Assembly (NCBI GenBank): GCA_947623805.1
Contig: CANQHZ010000001.1
Location: 1 to 64,000 of the forward strand
Direction of reading: 5' to 3'
DNA: 64,000 nt
Source of the DNA: an uncultured Lachnospiraceae bacterium
GTDB lineage: Bacteria; Bacillota; Clostridia; Lachnospirales; Lachnospiraceae
Shown: in pieces, positions 7,859-16,004 of the stretch
How positions within the stretch are numbered: the first letter of the stretch is position 1
How the letters are laid out: each line of letters begins with the position of its first letter
Program-made: the position numbers and the translations under genes
The notes under the pieces: model-generated
Told to the model about the DNA's origin: nothing
What the model saw: the letters and a program-made list of their open reading frames with translations, nothing else
Database searches by the model: none

Positions 7859-9091
7859 TTATTGTTGTGCCACAATATCCTTGTATACAAGGGCAAATGC
7901 ATAATAAGAATCTGTCTCAAATGTAATTGTACCCGCGCTTGAATCCAAGTCCTCAAGCTCCACAGGCTGTCCTTTCTCGGTAACACAAATCATCTTGTAA
8001 TCCCTGCTGCCTGACTGCAATTCTTTCGGAATTGTAAGCGTGATGCGCGCCTTGCTGTTCATATGATATGTAAATTTCCCTGAGGGAAGTATGTTATAAG
8101 TTCTTCCGATAGTGTAATCCCCAAGCACTACATTGAAAGCGTCAAAGCATTTCGGTCCCTGTATAGAATTTTTAATCACTACAGAGTACCCGCCGTTTGA
8201 CGTATATTCTACCTTTTCGTTTCCTACTACCGAATAGCGCAGCATATCTTCAGATGTGAGCTCCTCGTTCTTTTTGCTGCTGCTATTGTTTTTATCGCTG
8301 TTGCTGCTTTGGTTGCTATTATTATTGCTGTTACCGCCTTTATCAAGAATTTTAACCCAATCCGAATATGCGCTCTCGCTGTATTGGCCAAGGTCGCTGC
8401 TCATCGCCCTTACGCGCACATAATAATCAGATTTTGAATCAACGGACACGTTGCCATAAGGCGTATGTATGCAATCCATTGTTTCGGAATTTGAGTTCTG
8501 CGCGACATCATGAGCGCCTCCCCACTCTTTCACTACCTCTTTATTATTTCCCTTTGCTACCTGATAGCTAAAGTGCAGCATCGGCATCTCAACAGGAAGC
8601 TCACAGTAAACAACTCCGTCGGCAACTTTCTGCACGCTCGGCACTAAAAGCGGAACCTGCTTAACATAATTCCATGCAGCGCTCATACCGGAATTAACAG
8701 CCTCACCCTTTTTGTTCATCAATGTGACCGTAAACTGATAGTTGCCGTTCTCTTTCATCATATTGAACAGGTCTATCTGCTCTGTCGCGCCTGCATCTAC
8801 TGCCCAGCCATAATAGTCGTTCTTGCTCTTGTAGTAACCGTAATTGCCATACACCTTACCGTCCTTGTAAAGCGTCGCGCACCATCCGCACTGAAAACCG
8901 TTGGGATTCTTAAATGTACCTACGCCTGTAGCCGTATCCCATTGCAGTTCAACCGCGCTCGCCAGGTTTTCTGTCATTTCCGCCTTGACACCACTCTCTG
9001 CCGCCATCACAGTAAACGCACTGTTTGAGCAGGCAAGCATCGCGGCCGCGCCGATAATCGCTACAGCCTTTTTTACCTTTGAATAATTCAT
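7859..9091 (-). CDS. Secreted protein with two fibronectin-like regions, unknown function
   Basis: The protein of about 410 residues starts with a signal peptide (Lys-rich start, AVAIIGAAAMLACSNS core, likely cleavage after VMAA). The first 250 residues look like two beta-sandwich repeats with WDTATGVGTFKNP and VRVRAMSSDLGQYSESAYSDWV, the latter typical of a fibronectin-III-like end. A Ser/Asn-rich linker follows, then a beta-rich C-terminal domain. The start at 9091 is set by AGAGGAGAG upstream. No wall anchor is visible. Its promoter shares an unusual extended motif with the gene at 15148-15768. Confidence 0.75.
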   Translation of the reverse strand: MNYSKVKKAVAIIGAAAMLACSNSAFTVMAAESGVKAEMTENLASAVELQWDTATGVGTFKNPNGFQCGWCATLYKDGKVYGNYGYYKSKNDYYGWAVDAGATEQIDLFNMMKENGNYQFTVTLMNKKGEAVNSGMSAAWNYVKQVPLLVPSVQKVADGVVYCELPVEMPMLHFSYQVAKGNNKEVVKEWGGAHDVAQNSNSETMDCIHTPYGNVSVDSKSDYYVRVRAMSSDLGQYSESAYSDWVKILDKGGNSNNNSNQSSNSDKNNSSSKKNEELTSEDMLRYSVVGNEKVEYTSNGGYSVVIKNSIQGPKCFDAFNVVLGDYTIGRTYNILPSGKFTYHMNSKARITLTIPKELQSGSRDYKMICVTEKGQPVELEDLDSSAGTITFETDSYYAFALVYKDIVAQQ

Positions 9092-9147
9092 CTTATTCAC
9101 TCTCCTCTGCTTAATAATCAACAACATTTTAACAGTTGCTGTTAATC

Positions 9148-9207
9148 ATTCTAGCACATTCCTTTTTAAAATTGGTAAACTGCCAGCAGACTTTCGCGAT
9201 TTTTTTC
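9148..9207 (-). promoter_or_regulatory. Shared extended promoter motif, copy 1
   Basis: On the minus strand: a run of A and T, then AAAGTCTGCTG, two variable bases, AGTTTACC, exactly 20 bases, then TAGAATGATTAA, with the -10 box TAGAAT at 9148-9153. The same arrangement with the same 20-base spacing recurs at 15895-15957. The spacing is too long for the AGTTTACC element to be an ordinary -35 box. Confidence 0.6.
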
Positions 9208-9268
9208 GACTAATTATTTTAACACTCTGACACACCCGCTAAACGCACTTATTGTTAGTCTTTATATA

Positions 9269-10762
9269 CTAAAACTGAAAGTAAATAAACGTAGACGCAT
9301 CATACTCCGGCCCATAAACGCCGAAAATCACAATGGCAAAAATCAGCCCATAGTACACCAGCCATCGAAACCAGACATTCTGCCTCTCCAGTATGCCCCT
9401 TATATCCGCCTTTTGCTTTTTCCAATAATCTACAAGCATAAGCACAATCAGGCTCACCAGCAAGACGAGGAAGTCTTTTTGCGGCAGAGCCATAGTATTT
9501 ATGCCAAATATGTTGTTCGGGTCAAAAAACGTGAGCAGCCCTATATTTGTCACGCTCTGGCGAAGCATCCTGCACGCCGCCGTCATATTATCCGCGCGGA
9601 AAAACAGCCACGCGATATCCACAAACGCAAACGTAATCACTCTCTGCAACAGGCGATAGCTGCCACAGTCTGTACGGATATTCAGCGTTTCCTTAAGCTT
9701 GCCGCGAAACGCCTTTGTCATATCACCCACAACCTGATAAAGCCCGTTCAACAGCCCCCAAATCACGTAATTCCAGCCTGCGCCATGCCAAAGACCACTC
9801 AGTGAAAAGGTAATCAAAATATTGCGATACTTTTTCCATCTGCCACAGCGGTTGCCGCCCAGCGGAATATAAATATAATCGCGAAACCACGTAGTCAGCG
9901 AAATATGCCAGCTGCGCCAAAACTCACTGACTGACGTGGCATAATAAGGACTTTTGAAATTTTTTGTCAGGTTAAAACCCAAAACTCTTGCCGCGCCCAC
10001 GGCAATATCGGAATACCCGCCAAAATCGCAATAAATCTGAAACGCGAAAAGCACAGTCGCAAGGCAAATCTGCAGACCCGAATAGCTTGGATAGTTGTCA
10101 TAAACCTCCGTAACCAAAATGGCAATCCTGTCCGCAATCACCAGCTTTTGGAAAAACCCCCACCCCATCAGAAGCAGACCACTTTTTATCCGCTCCAAAT
10201 CAAAGCAATGCTCCTCCTTTAGCTGATGCATAAGGTTTTTGCTGCGCTCAATCGGCCCTGCCACAAGCTGCGGAAAAAAAGAAATAAACAGCGCATATCG
10301 CAAAAAATTCTTTTCCGCCGGGATATCCTTGCGGTAGACATCAAATACATAGCCAAGCGCCTGAAAAGTATAAAACGAAATGCCCACAGGCAACACCACA
10401 TCATACACAGGCATACTCACAGAAACGCCAAACAGCGCCATGCCGTCTGTAAAAGCATTAATTATAAAGGCAATATATTTAAAGAAAAACAAAACGCCTA
10501 AATTCCAAATCACGCATAAAGCCAAATACCATTTCCTGCTATGTACTTTGCCGCGCCTATTGTCCCTGTCTATCAAAAGACCTCCCGCCCACGACACGGC
10601 AGTAGTGGCAAAAATCAGCAGAAGATAGGCGGGATTCCAACTTGCGTAAAAGTAATAACTCGCCGCCAGAAGCCACAGATACCTATATTTGCGCGGTATC
10701 AGAAAATAACACAATACCACTATCGGGAAAAAAATCAAAAAGCCTGTCGAATTAAAAAGCAC
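9269..10762 (-). CDS. MBOAT-family membrane O-acyltransferase (AlgI/PatA-like)
   Basis: The 497-residue polytopic protein belongs to the AlgI branch of the MBOAT family. It has VLPVGISFYTFQALGYVFD, FFPQLVAGPIERS, FWRSWHISLTTWFRDYIYIPLGG with His286, and GLWHGAGWNYVIWG with His326, the two conserved MBOAT histidines. Such proteins carry acyl groups, usually acetyl, across the membrane to an extracellular polysaccharide. The start is a GTG with GAGGGGG seven bases upstream. Its partner, an SGNH-type protein, lies 86 bases upstream in the same operon, the usual AlgI-AlgJ/DltB-DltD pairing. Confidence 0.92.
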   Translation of the reverse strand: MLFNSTGFLIFFPIVVLCYFLIPRKYRYLWLLAASYYFYASWNPAYLLLIFATTAVSWAGGLLIDRDNRRGKVHSRKWYLALCVIWNLGVLFFFKYIAFIINAFTDGMALFGVSVSMPVYDVVLPVGISFYTFQALGYVFDVYRKDIPAEKNFLRYALFISFFPQLVAGPIERSKNLMHQLKEEHCFDLERIKSGLLLMGWGFFQKLVIADRIAILVTEVYDNYPSYSGLQICLATVLFAFQIYCDFGGYSDIAVGAARVLGFNLTKNFKSPYYATSVSEFWRSWHISLTTWFRDYIYIPLGGNRCGRWKKYRNILITFSLSGLWHGAGWNYVIWGLLNGLYQVVGDMTKAFRGKLKETLNIRTDCGSYRLLQRVITFAFVDIAWLFFRADNMTAACRMLRQSVTNIGLLTFFDPNNIFGINTMALPQKDFLVLLVSLIVLMLVDYWKKQKADIRGILERQNVWFRWLVYYGLIFAIVIFGVYGPEYDASTFIYFQF

Positions 10763-10847
10763 AGGTATACCCCCTCACAGCCTAATTATTATGTAATCAC
10801 AAAACACACTCCAAACGTACCAGATTTGCGCGAATGAATTTTTGCAA

Positions 10848-11840
10848 TTATCTGTCATTATCGTAGAGCGCCGCAAATACAAATCGCGTCACTTTGTCCG
10901 CCCCGTCCTTATTTAAGTGATGATAACTTGTATACAGGTCCTCAAAATCCTGCGCGGTCAGACCGATTTCATCATAATATTTGTTGCAGTCCAAATAACG
11001 CAGACCTTCGCTTTGTGCCAATTCCGCTATCTTGTCCGTATACCCGTCATAATTGATAGACCGTATATACCCGTCATACATCGGTGCCATCACCAGATAC
11101 AGCGTGATGTTTTCTTCTCGGCAGAGCTGAGCGAGCTTATGAAAATGATTGATATTCGTCTCCGAGATTGTCTTCGCGACAGGATTGTACTCCGCTCCAT
11201 CGTACTGCGCTTTTATTTCGTCCGACATCTTTGTCTCGCTCGGGTGAAAAGGCGTATACTGCTTATTGCCTTCCAGCATAAAAAACATATTGGCAAGGAT
11301 TGTCTCAACGCTTGCCCAATTGCCGTGGCAGCGCGCAATCGGCAGGAGCGCATATGCCCAATTCTGCGGAAGGTACTGCTCCTTTACCGCCTCAAGCTTG
11401 CATATGCCAAAGCGCATACCGTCAATGTTCGATTCCTTTTTCCAGTCCTTGTCAAAAGTTTCGCCATAACGCCAGTTATTGTTTTCGTCCAGTGCGAATG
11501 CTTCCAGAATGATTGTGTCGGGGTGCTGATAATGCAATGCCTCTTTTACATTGAAGTAAGTCTGAACTGTATTTTGGGTATTGCTGGCTAATATATAGCT
11601 GCTTTTACCCGTCATTTCCGAGATGATATCAGGATTGAAAGACGCATAAGCGTGGCTGTTACCTACTATCAAAATCTCAGTTTCACCACGCTCCAGCGTA
11701 TAAAAATGCTTCCATGTATATGTAATATCATTGGACGGATAGAGTAACCAAACCGCCCTTTGCAGCAGAACAATGAGAATCAACAAAAAAAGAAATATTC
11801 CCAGCCAGCTTTTTTTGTGCTGTGTCCATAATTTTTTCAT
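10848..11840 (-). CDS. Membrane-anchored SGNH-like partner of the MBOAT protein
   Basis: The 330-residue protein has one N-terminal transmembrane helix (about 12-34) and an extracellular SGNH-hydrolase-like domain: ILIVGNSHAYASFNP with Ser62 in the block I position, and HHLNKDGADK near the C-terminus supplying His308. In the usual DxxH block V the acidic residue lies three before the His; here that position is Ser305, with Asp301 further away. Together with the AlgI-type protein it probably acylates a surface glycan, like DltD or AlgJ. AGGGAG precedes the start. Confidence 0.75.
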   Translation of the reverse strand: MKKLWTQHKKSWLGIFLFLLILIVLLQRAVWLLYPSNDITYTWKHFYTLERGETEILIVGNSHAYASFNPDIISEMTGKSSYILASNTQNTVQTYFNVKEALHYQHPDTIILEAFALDENNNWRYGETFDKDWKKESNIDGMRFGICKLEAVKEQYLPQNWAYALLPIARCHGNWASVETILANMFFMLEGNKQYTPFHPSETKMSDEIKAQYDGAEYNPVAKTISETNINHFHKLAQLCREENITLYLVMAPMYDGYIRSINYDGYTDKIAELAQSEGLRYLDCNKYYDEIGLTAQDFEDLYTSYHHLNKDGADKVTRFVFAALYDNDR

Positions 11841-11978
11841 GGAGTGCCACGCTCCCTTTTGTATATTAGCATTTTAGGAGTGCAAAATACAATTAAAAAT
11901 GCTAAAAGTATTATATTAATTATATTATTTTTTTGCAAGAGATTTACGATTCTTTTAACGGTACTCTACAGAATCTAC

Positions 11979-12022
11979 CAAAAAACCCCACTACGCCATA
12001 TTTTGCTCAGTGAGGTTTTCTT
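11979..12022 (-). terminator. Intrinsic terminator after the zinc-ribbon gene at 12052
   Basis: AAAACCCCACT and AGTGAGGTTTT form a stem with one mismatch and a loop of about 16 bases. A and T runs flank both sides; it lies 30 bases beyond the stop at 12052 on the minus strand. Confidence 0.75.
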
Positions 12023-12051
12023 GGTATTGTTTTAACTTTGCTATTAATTAT

Positions 12052-13629
12052 TTAAGACATATATTGTTGTGTCATTACAAATTCACCTATATATTCTTCC
12101 TCCCAAAATAGCTCTACTGTCCCCCAACCATTTTCGTCGATTCCTACGCAGACTAATATGACATTTATTTCTTCACCGAAGTAAAGTTGATATATACCCT
12201 CTCCAACAGGTATAACCTCGCCACCCCAAGTGTCTCCTAGATTAAATGTTCCAATCTCTCTTTCGGTTGTCCTAGAGGAATATATGCTTATTTCCAAGTC
12301 ATCCCCTGTCTCAATGCTGACAAATCTGCCACTCAGCTCCCAATGATACACATCATTTGGTTCCCAATATTCCCAGTCAATATATGGTGCAATATCATCA
12401 TATGTATAATGATATCCCAAATAATAATCGTATGAATAATTATCATAATCCGAATAATAATCGCCTTCGTCTGTATAGGAATCATCATACTCAGGTATCG
12501 TAATTTCAAAACTGTCTACAATTGCGTCAAAAAGCGAATCAAACGTTTCTTTCTGGCTTTCGACACAGATTAAATTCAGCCGGTACATATCATAGCCTGT
12601 CGAATAATAATAATATCTGTTAAAAACACCTTCCTGATCAACAAGATCGCACTTTCTTGCTGAAACACCATTAATCTCTACAATAGATGTTTCTAAAATC
12701 TTTACATCTTCGCCCCACATATTAATAAAAGCTTCTTCGTCTGAATACACTATGCGTTCCATATCAGAAAAACTAACAGAAGGCAATTTATTCACAAGAA
12801 ACGCTGTTCGAAATTCCTCCGGACATTCCAGGTCGCAGGAAACAGCCACCACAGTATTGTCTTCTCCCAATTCCTTTGTATTATCTTCCCAAGTGTCAGG
12901 ATACCGGAACGAAAATCCCTCCTCGTCATTTGCATATTCAGCATCCAAATCCTTGCTTTTTACTTTCATCAGCTTGGCCTGTGACAATACATCGGATATA
13001 TCATCACATTTATCATCATAAGCTCTGAATATGGCTTGCCAGAAAATTTCGGCGTCATCACCTTTATAAAAAGTCTTTCCGTTAATTTCCACTGCTTCTG
13101 AAGTAATTATGACCTTATCGGAATTTTCTGGATCTTCTTCGGTTTCCATTGATATTGTCAATTCGTCCTCTGTGTCTTTTACCACACCTATAATATCCAC
13201 ATAATGCTTATCTTCTTCTTTACGTATCTGCCATATCGGTTCATCCAAATACTTGTTGACAACATCCTCCCACGTACAACCAAAGTCTTTATATGGTATA
13301 TGAGCCTTAACTGTCGCCACATAATCTATTCTATTCATATTGATTATTATAAAGACTACCGCCGCTACTGCTGCCAACGCTATGATTACTCCTATTATAA
13401 TAATAGGCAGCTTGCTCTTTTTTTTGGGCATAATCATAGGCTGCGGCATTGAATTTGGCGGCGCGGCAGGTTGTGACTGCATTAAATTTGGTGATACAAC
13501 CGGCTGCTGATGTGCCAATGTATTTTCATCTTGCGTCGTATCCTGAGCCTGTACCGACACTTTCTCACCGCATACTGCACAAAATAGCGAATCATCCGCT
13601 ATCTGAGCGCCACATTTTTGACAAAACAT
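12052..13629 (-). CDS. Zinc-ribbon, single-pass membrane protein with extracellular sensor-like region
   Basis: The 525-residue protein opens with a zinc ribbon (CQKCG, then CAVCG), a Gln/Pro/Ser-rich linker, a transmembrane helix at about 77-97, and an extracellular region. The first extracellular domain (DYVATVKAHIPYKDFGCTW onward) is clearly related to that of the next gene, so the two are paralogs. A PsbP-like middle segment (GFSFRYPDTWEDN) follows, then a Tyr/Asp-rich tract and a beta-rich end. The ATG at 13629 is used because GGAGAGAG lies just upstream. Likely a cytoplasmic-ribbon signalling or surface-sensing protein; true function unknown. Confidence 0.75.
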   Translation of the reverse strand: MFCQKCGAQIADDSLFCAVCGEKVSVQAQDTTQDENTLAHQQPVVSPNLMQSQPAAPPNSMPQPMIMPKKKSKLPIIIIGVIIALAAVAAVVFIIINMNRIDYVATVKAHIPYKDFGCTWEDVVNKYLDEPIWQIRKEEDKHYVDIIGVVKDTEDELTISMETEEDPENSDKVIITSEAVEINGKTFYKGDDAEIFWQAIFRAYDDKCDDISDVLSQAKLMKVKSKDLDAEYANDEEGFSFRYPDTWEDNTKELGEDNTVVAVSCDLECPEEFRTAFLVNKLPSVSFSDMERIVYSDEEAFINMWGEDVKILETSIVEINGVSARKCDLVDQEGVFNRYYYYSTGYDMYRLNLICVESQKETFDSLFDAIVDSFEITIPEYDDSYTDEGDYYSDYDNYSYDYYLGYHYTYDDIAPYIDWEYWEPNDVYHWELSGRFVSIETGDDLEISIYSSRTTEREIGTFNLGDTWGGEVIPVGEGIYQLYFGEEINVILVCVGIDENGWGTVELFWEEEYIGEFVMTQQYMS

Positions 13630-13692
13630 AATTTCTCTCTCCTTCATTTAGTATTATATAGGCAATTAACATTAATATGTTTTTCCTGTTTA

Positions 13693-14889
13693 TTAACTTT
13701 CAACAAATGCAGTTTCCTCTGCCGGATTATAAATCACATAGCATGGAAGTGTTGTATCAGTTTCCATATCCACAACATAATACAGCCATATGAGTACACC
13801 CTCGGGAAGGTCATCAAGCCTCATCCCCGGGCAGTAAATCATCACCTTATCTGTGTCACAAAGACCATAAGGTTCATCATAATGCTGCTCCGTTCCATAC
13901 TCAGGATCATACCCGACTGTGCCAGGCTCGACACTAGGCACCAGACTTTCTATGCTTGCCGACCATTCATATTCGCTAATTTGCTCTGGCTGACCAAAAT
14001 ACCCCGAAAAATCACACAGATACATCGTATCAGCTTCATAATCGTAATAACTGCCTACAAAACTTCCGTCATCGCTTAATGTAAGTGAAGTTCCCCATGC
14101 ACCTGCCCCACTGGAAAGATAAAATTCCTTCGGCATATCTGAAAATTTCAGGGACTGCTCTGTTGTCTGACTCGCCTGTTCAATAGCCGACGTTGACTCA
14201 GGATCTCCATTTTCCATATCCATCTCAGCTAACAAGTCCTCAATATCATACCCCTCATCATAGCACCAAAACAAATCTCCCAAAGCGTTCACAATGTCGT
14301 CTTCATCCGATAGTTTCTCATCTCCCAACTTGAATGACTCAAAGGAGAAATGACATACTTCAGAATCTTTCTGATCTTCCTTAATGCCAATTGATAAGCG
14401 TAACTTCTCTCCTGTTTCTTTCATCTTGCCACGAACATCCACACAATGCTCATCGTCTTCTCCAGATTCTTCCCATTCAAGTTCCTCAAAATATTCATCC
14501 AGCACTTCTTCCATAGTATAGGGAAAATCCTGACTTTTTGCAAACGGCATATATGCCTGTGCTGTTTTGATATAATCTATTTGCCTGCTGCCGCTCATAG
14601 CAATACACACAATGACAGCAACTATAACAAGCACTGCAAATATCGCTACACCAATCACTATAGGAATCACAGGCTTTTTTTTCTTGTGCTGTACTACCGG
14701 CTGTCCCTGCCATACAGGCGACGAAAAATTTTGTGCCTGCCCGCTTGTTGGTATCTGCCACTGTACTTGCTCGGATACCTGCTGCGCCGGTTGTGGTTCC
14801 GTTTCATTCACAACGGATATCTTTTCTCCACATGCCGTGCAAAAGCACGCATCATCCTCCAGCTTCGCTCCACATTTTTGACAGAACAT
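13693..14889 (-). CDS. Zinc-ribbon, single-pass membrane protein, paralog
   Basis: This 398-residue protein repeats the plan of its downstream neighbour: zinc ribbon with CQKCG and CTACG, a Gln-rich linker, a transmembrane helix at about 72-94 (IPIVIGVAIFAVLVIVAVIV), and an extracellular domain beginning QIDYIKTAQAYMPF that aligns with DYVATVKAHIPY of the neighbour. The C-terminal half differs, being beta-rich with LSDDGSFVGSYYDYE. Start set by the MFCQKCG motif and GGGGGAGGG upstream. It lies 63 bases from the next gene on the same strand. Confidence 0.75.
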   Translation of the reverse strand: MFCQKCGAKLEDDACFCTACGEKISVVNETEPQPAQQVSEQVQWQIPTSGQAQNFSSPVWQGQPVVQHKKKKPVIPIVIGVAIFAVLVIVAVIVCIAMSGSRQIDYIKTAQAYMPFAKSQDFPYTMEEVLDEYFEELEWEESGEDDEHCVDVRGKMKETGEKLRLSIGIKEDQKDSEVCHFSFESFKLGDEKLSDEDDIVNALGDLFWCYDEGYDIEDLLAEMDMENGDPESTSAIEQASQTTEQSLKFSDMPKEFYLSSGAGAWGTSLTLSDDGSFVGSYYDYEADTMYLCDFSGYFGQPEQISEYEWSASIESLVPSVEPGTVGYDPEYGTEQHYDEPYGLCDTDKVMIYCPGMRLDDLPEGVLIWLYYVVDMETDTTLPCYVIYNPAEETAFVES

Positions 14890-14962
14890 AACAATACCCT
14901 CCCCCTTACATTTTTATATTTGTTTTCATTATATAGTCTATAAAATTTCCGTGATTTTCCTG

Positions 14963-15152
14963 CTATTTATTTTGTAAATAATACAGCATTGCCGCCTGCA
15001 TAATCGGCGCCGTCCTGATTAGGCAAGCATGTGAAAAAGTTGAGGACATCCGACTATCAAGCATGAAACCTCCGTGTTCTGCTCCAACGGCATACAACAT
15101 CTTTCCAGAATTTTCCTCTCTATCATCTGGCCTTATGTAAATAGCTGCTAAG
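14963..15152 (-). pseudogene. Out-of-frame C-terminal part of the adjacent zinc-ribbon gene
   Basis: In the -1 frame relative to the upstream gene, translation continues past the stop at 15148 as NLAAIYIRPDDREENSGKML and ends with TAPIMQAAMLYYLQ, which looks like a real domain end rather than random sequence. It has no ribosome binding site of its own. The two frames meet at a run of seven A (15153-15159 on the plus strand as T). Either the gene is broken, the read has an indel, or slippage at the A-run makes a longer product. Confidence 0.5.
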
Positions 15153-15768
15153 TTTTTTTCCTTGACCCGCATTTACAACATAATATCACTTTCTTCGCCA
15201 TTCTTATTGCAGCATTGTCCATAATTGTAAGAAGGCCTCCGTGTTGAGAGAAATAACCACATTCGTGAAAATAAGGTGATACCAACCTCAAATGCTCATT
15301 TAAAAAAACAAGTAACTCATTCATATCAATATCCTGCTCATATTCTCCACAAAATTTCTGACAATAGTTCCCCCTTATAATGGCACCCGATAAAAGTAAT
15401 GCTATATAACCCAAAATACCGCCGATAAGCAATGTACTCACCACGACACTTTCACTAATTATTCCAATTAAAAAACCAATGAACAGACCAGTCCCCATGC
15501 TAATCCATACAAATCTCCACGGTCTGCTGTTCGTGATAAGGTCCTCCGCCGAAGAAAATGTTGTTTCAGACCGGACATGATTATCTACAAAATTTCTGAA
15601 ACTGACCGCATCATTTTGTGCCATTGCATATACATTCTGCCGTTCTTCGGCAACATGAATTGCTCCTTCTGACTGTTTCGCCGTGCTTTCAACAGCTACC
15701 TTTGTGCCACATTTCGGGCAAAACACAGCTCCCTTGTTTAACTGTGCTCCACATTTTCGACAAAACAT
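15148..15768 (-). CDS. Zinc-ribbon membrane protein, apparently frameshifted near its end
   Basis: The 206-residue frame has a zinc ribbon (CRKCG, CPKCG), a linker, two close hydrophobic helices at about 88-130, and a soluble C-terminal part (LLVFLNEHLRLVSPYFHECG). Related proteins usually continue for another 60 or so residues; here the frame stops after KKT within an A7 run, while the missing end is found in the -1 frame at 14963-15152. The promoter region shares an extended motif with the secreted-protein gene at 7859-9091. The two-helix layout differs from the single-pass paralogs downstream. Confidence 0.7.
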   Translation of the reverse strand: MFCRKCGAQLNKGAVFCPKCGTKVAVESTAKQSEGAIHVAEERQNVYAMAQNDAVSFRNFVDNHVRSETTFSSAEDLITNSRPWRFVWISMGTGLFIGFLIGIISESVVVSTLLIGGILGYIALLLSGAIIRGNYCQKFCGEYEQDIDMNELLVFLNEHLRLVSPYFHECGYFSQHGGLLTIMDNAAIRMAKKVILCCKCGSRKKT

Positions 15769-15894
15769 AATGCCCTACCTCCTTAGTTCGTTGTTTTTTA
15801 ATTAACTTTTTGATTGCGGCTTTTCTTAGTTTTTATCAACAATTCCCATTAAATTTATTATATGCTGTCTTTTCTATTAGCGTATTCTTTAATC

Positions 15895-15957
15895 ATTTTA
15901 CACTACTTTTGTCGATTTGTGGTAAACTCGCAGCAGACTTTCAAGACTTTTTTCAAA
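15895..15957 (-). promoter_or_regulatory. Shared extended promoter motif, copy 2
   Basis: Minus strand: AAAGTCTGCTG, two bases, AGTTTACC, 20 bases, then TAAAATGATTAA with the -10 box at 15895-15900. It matches copy 1 at 9148-9207 in sequence and spacing and precedes the zinc-ribbon gene by about 130 bases. Confidence 0.6.
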
Positions 15958-15999
15958 AAATTACCCACGCCTTTTCATGTCAAAAAGACGCGGGTAATT
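15954..15999 (-). terminator. Intrinsic terminator after the Ser/Thr kinase gene
   Basis: ATTACCC and GGGTAAT close a GC-containing stem (with GCG/CGC extension and mismatches), followed on the minus strand by six T. It begins directly after the kinase stop at 16005. Confidence 0.75.
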
Positions 16000-16004
16000 T
16001 TTCA

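Noticed and set aside
14963-15172. Independent small gene of 69 residues
   Set aside because: It lacks a ribosome binding site and overlaps the zinc-ribbon gene at an A7 run; a frameshifted C-terminus explains it better.
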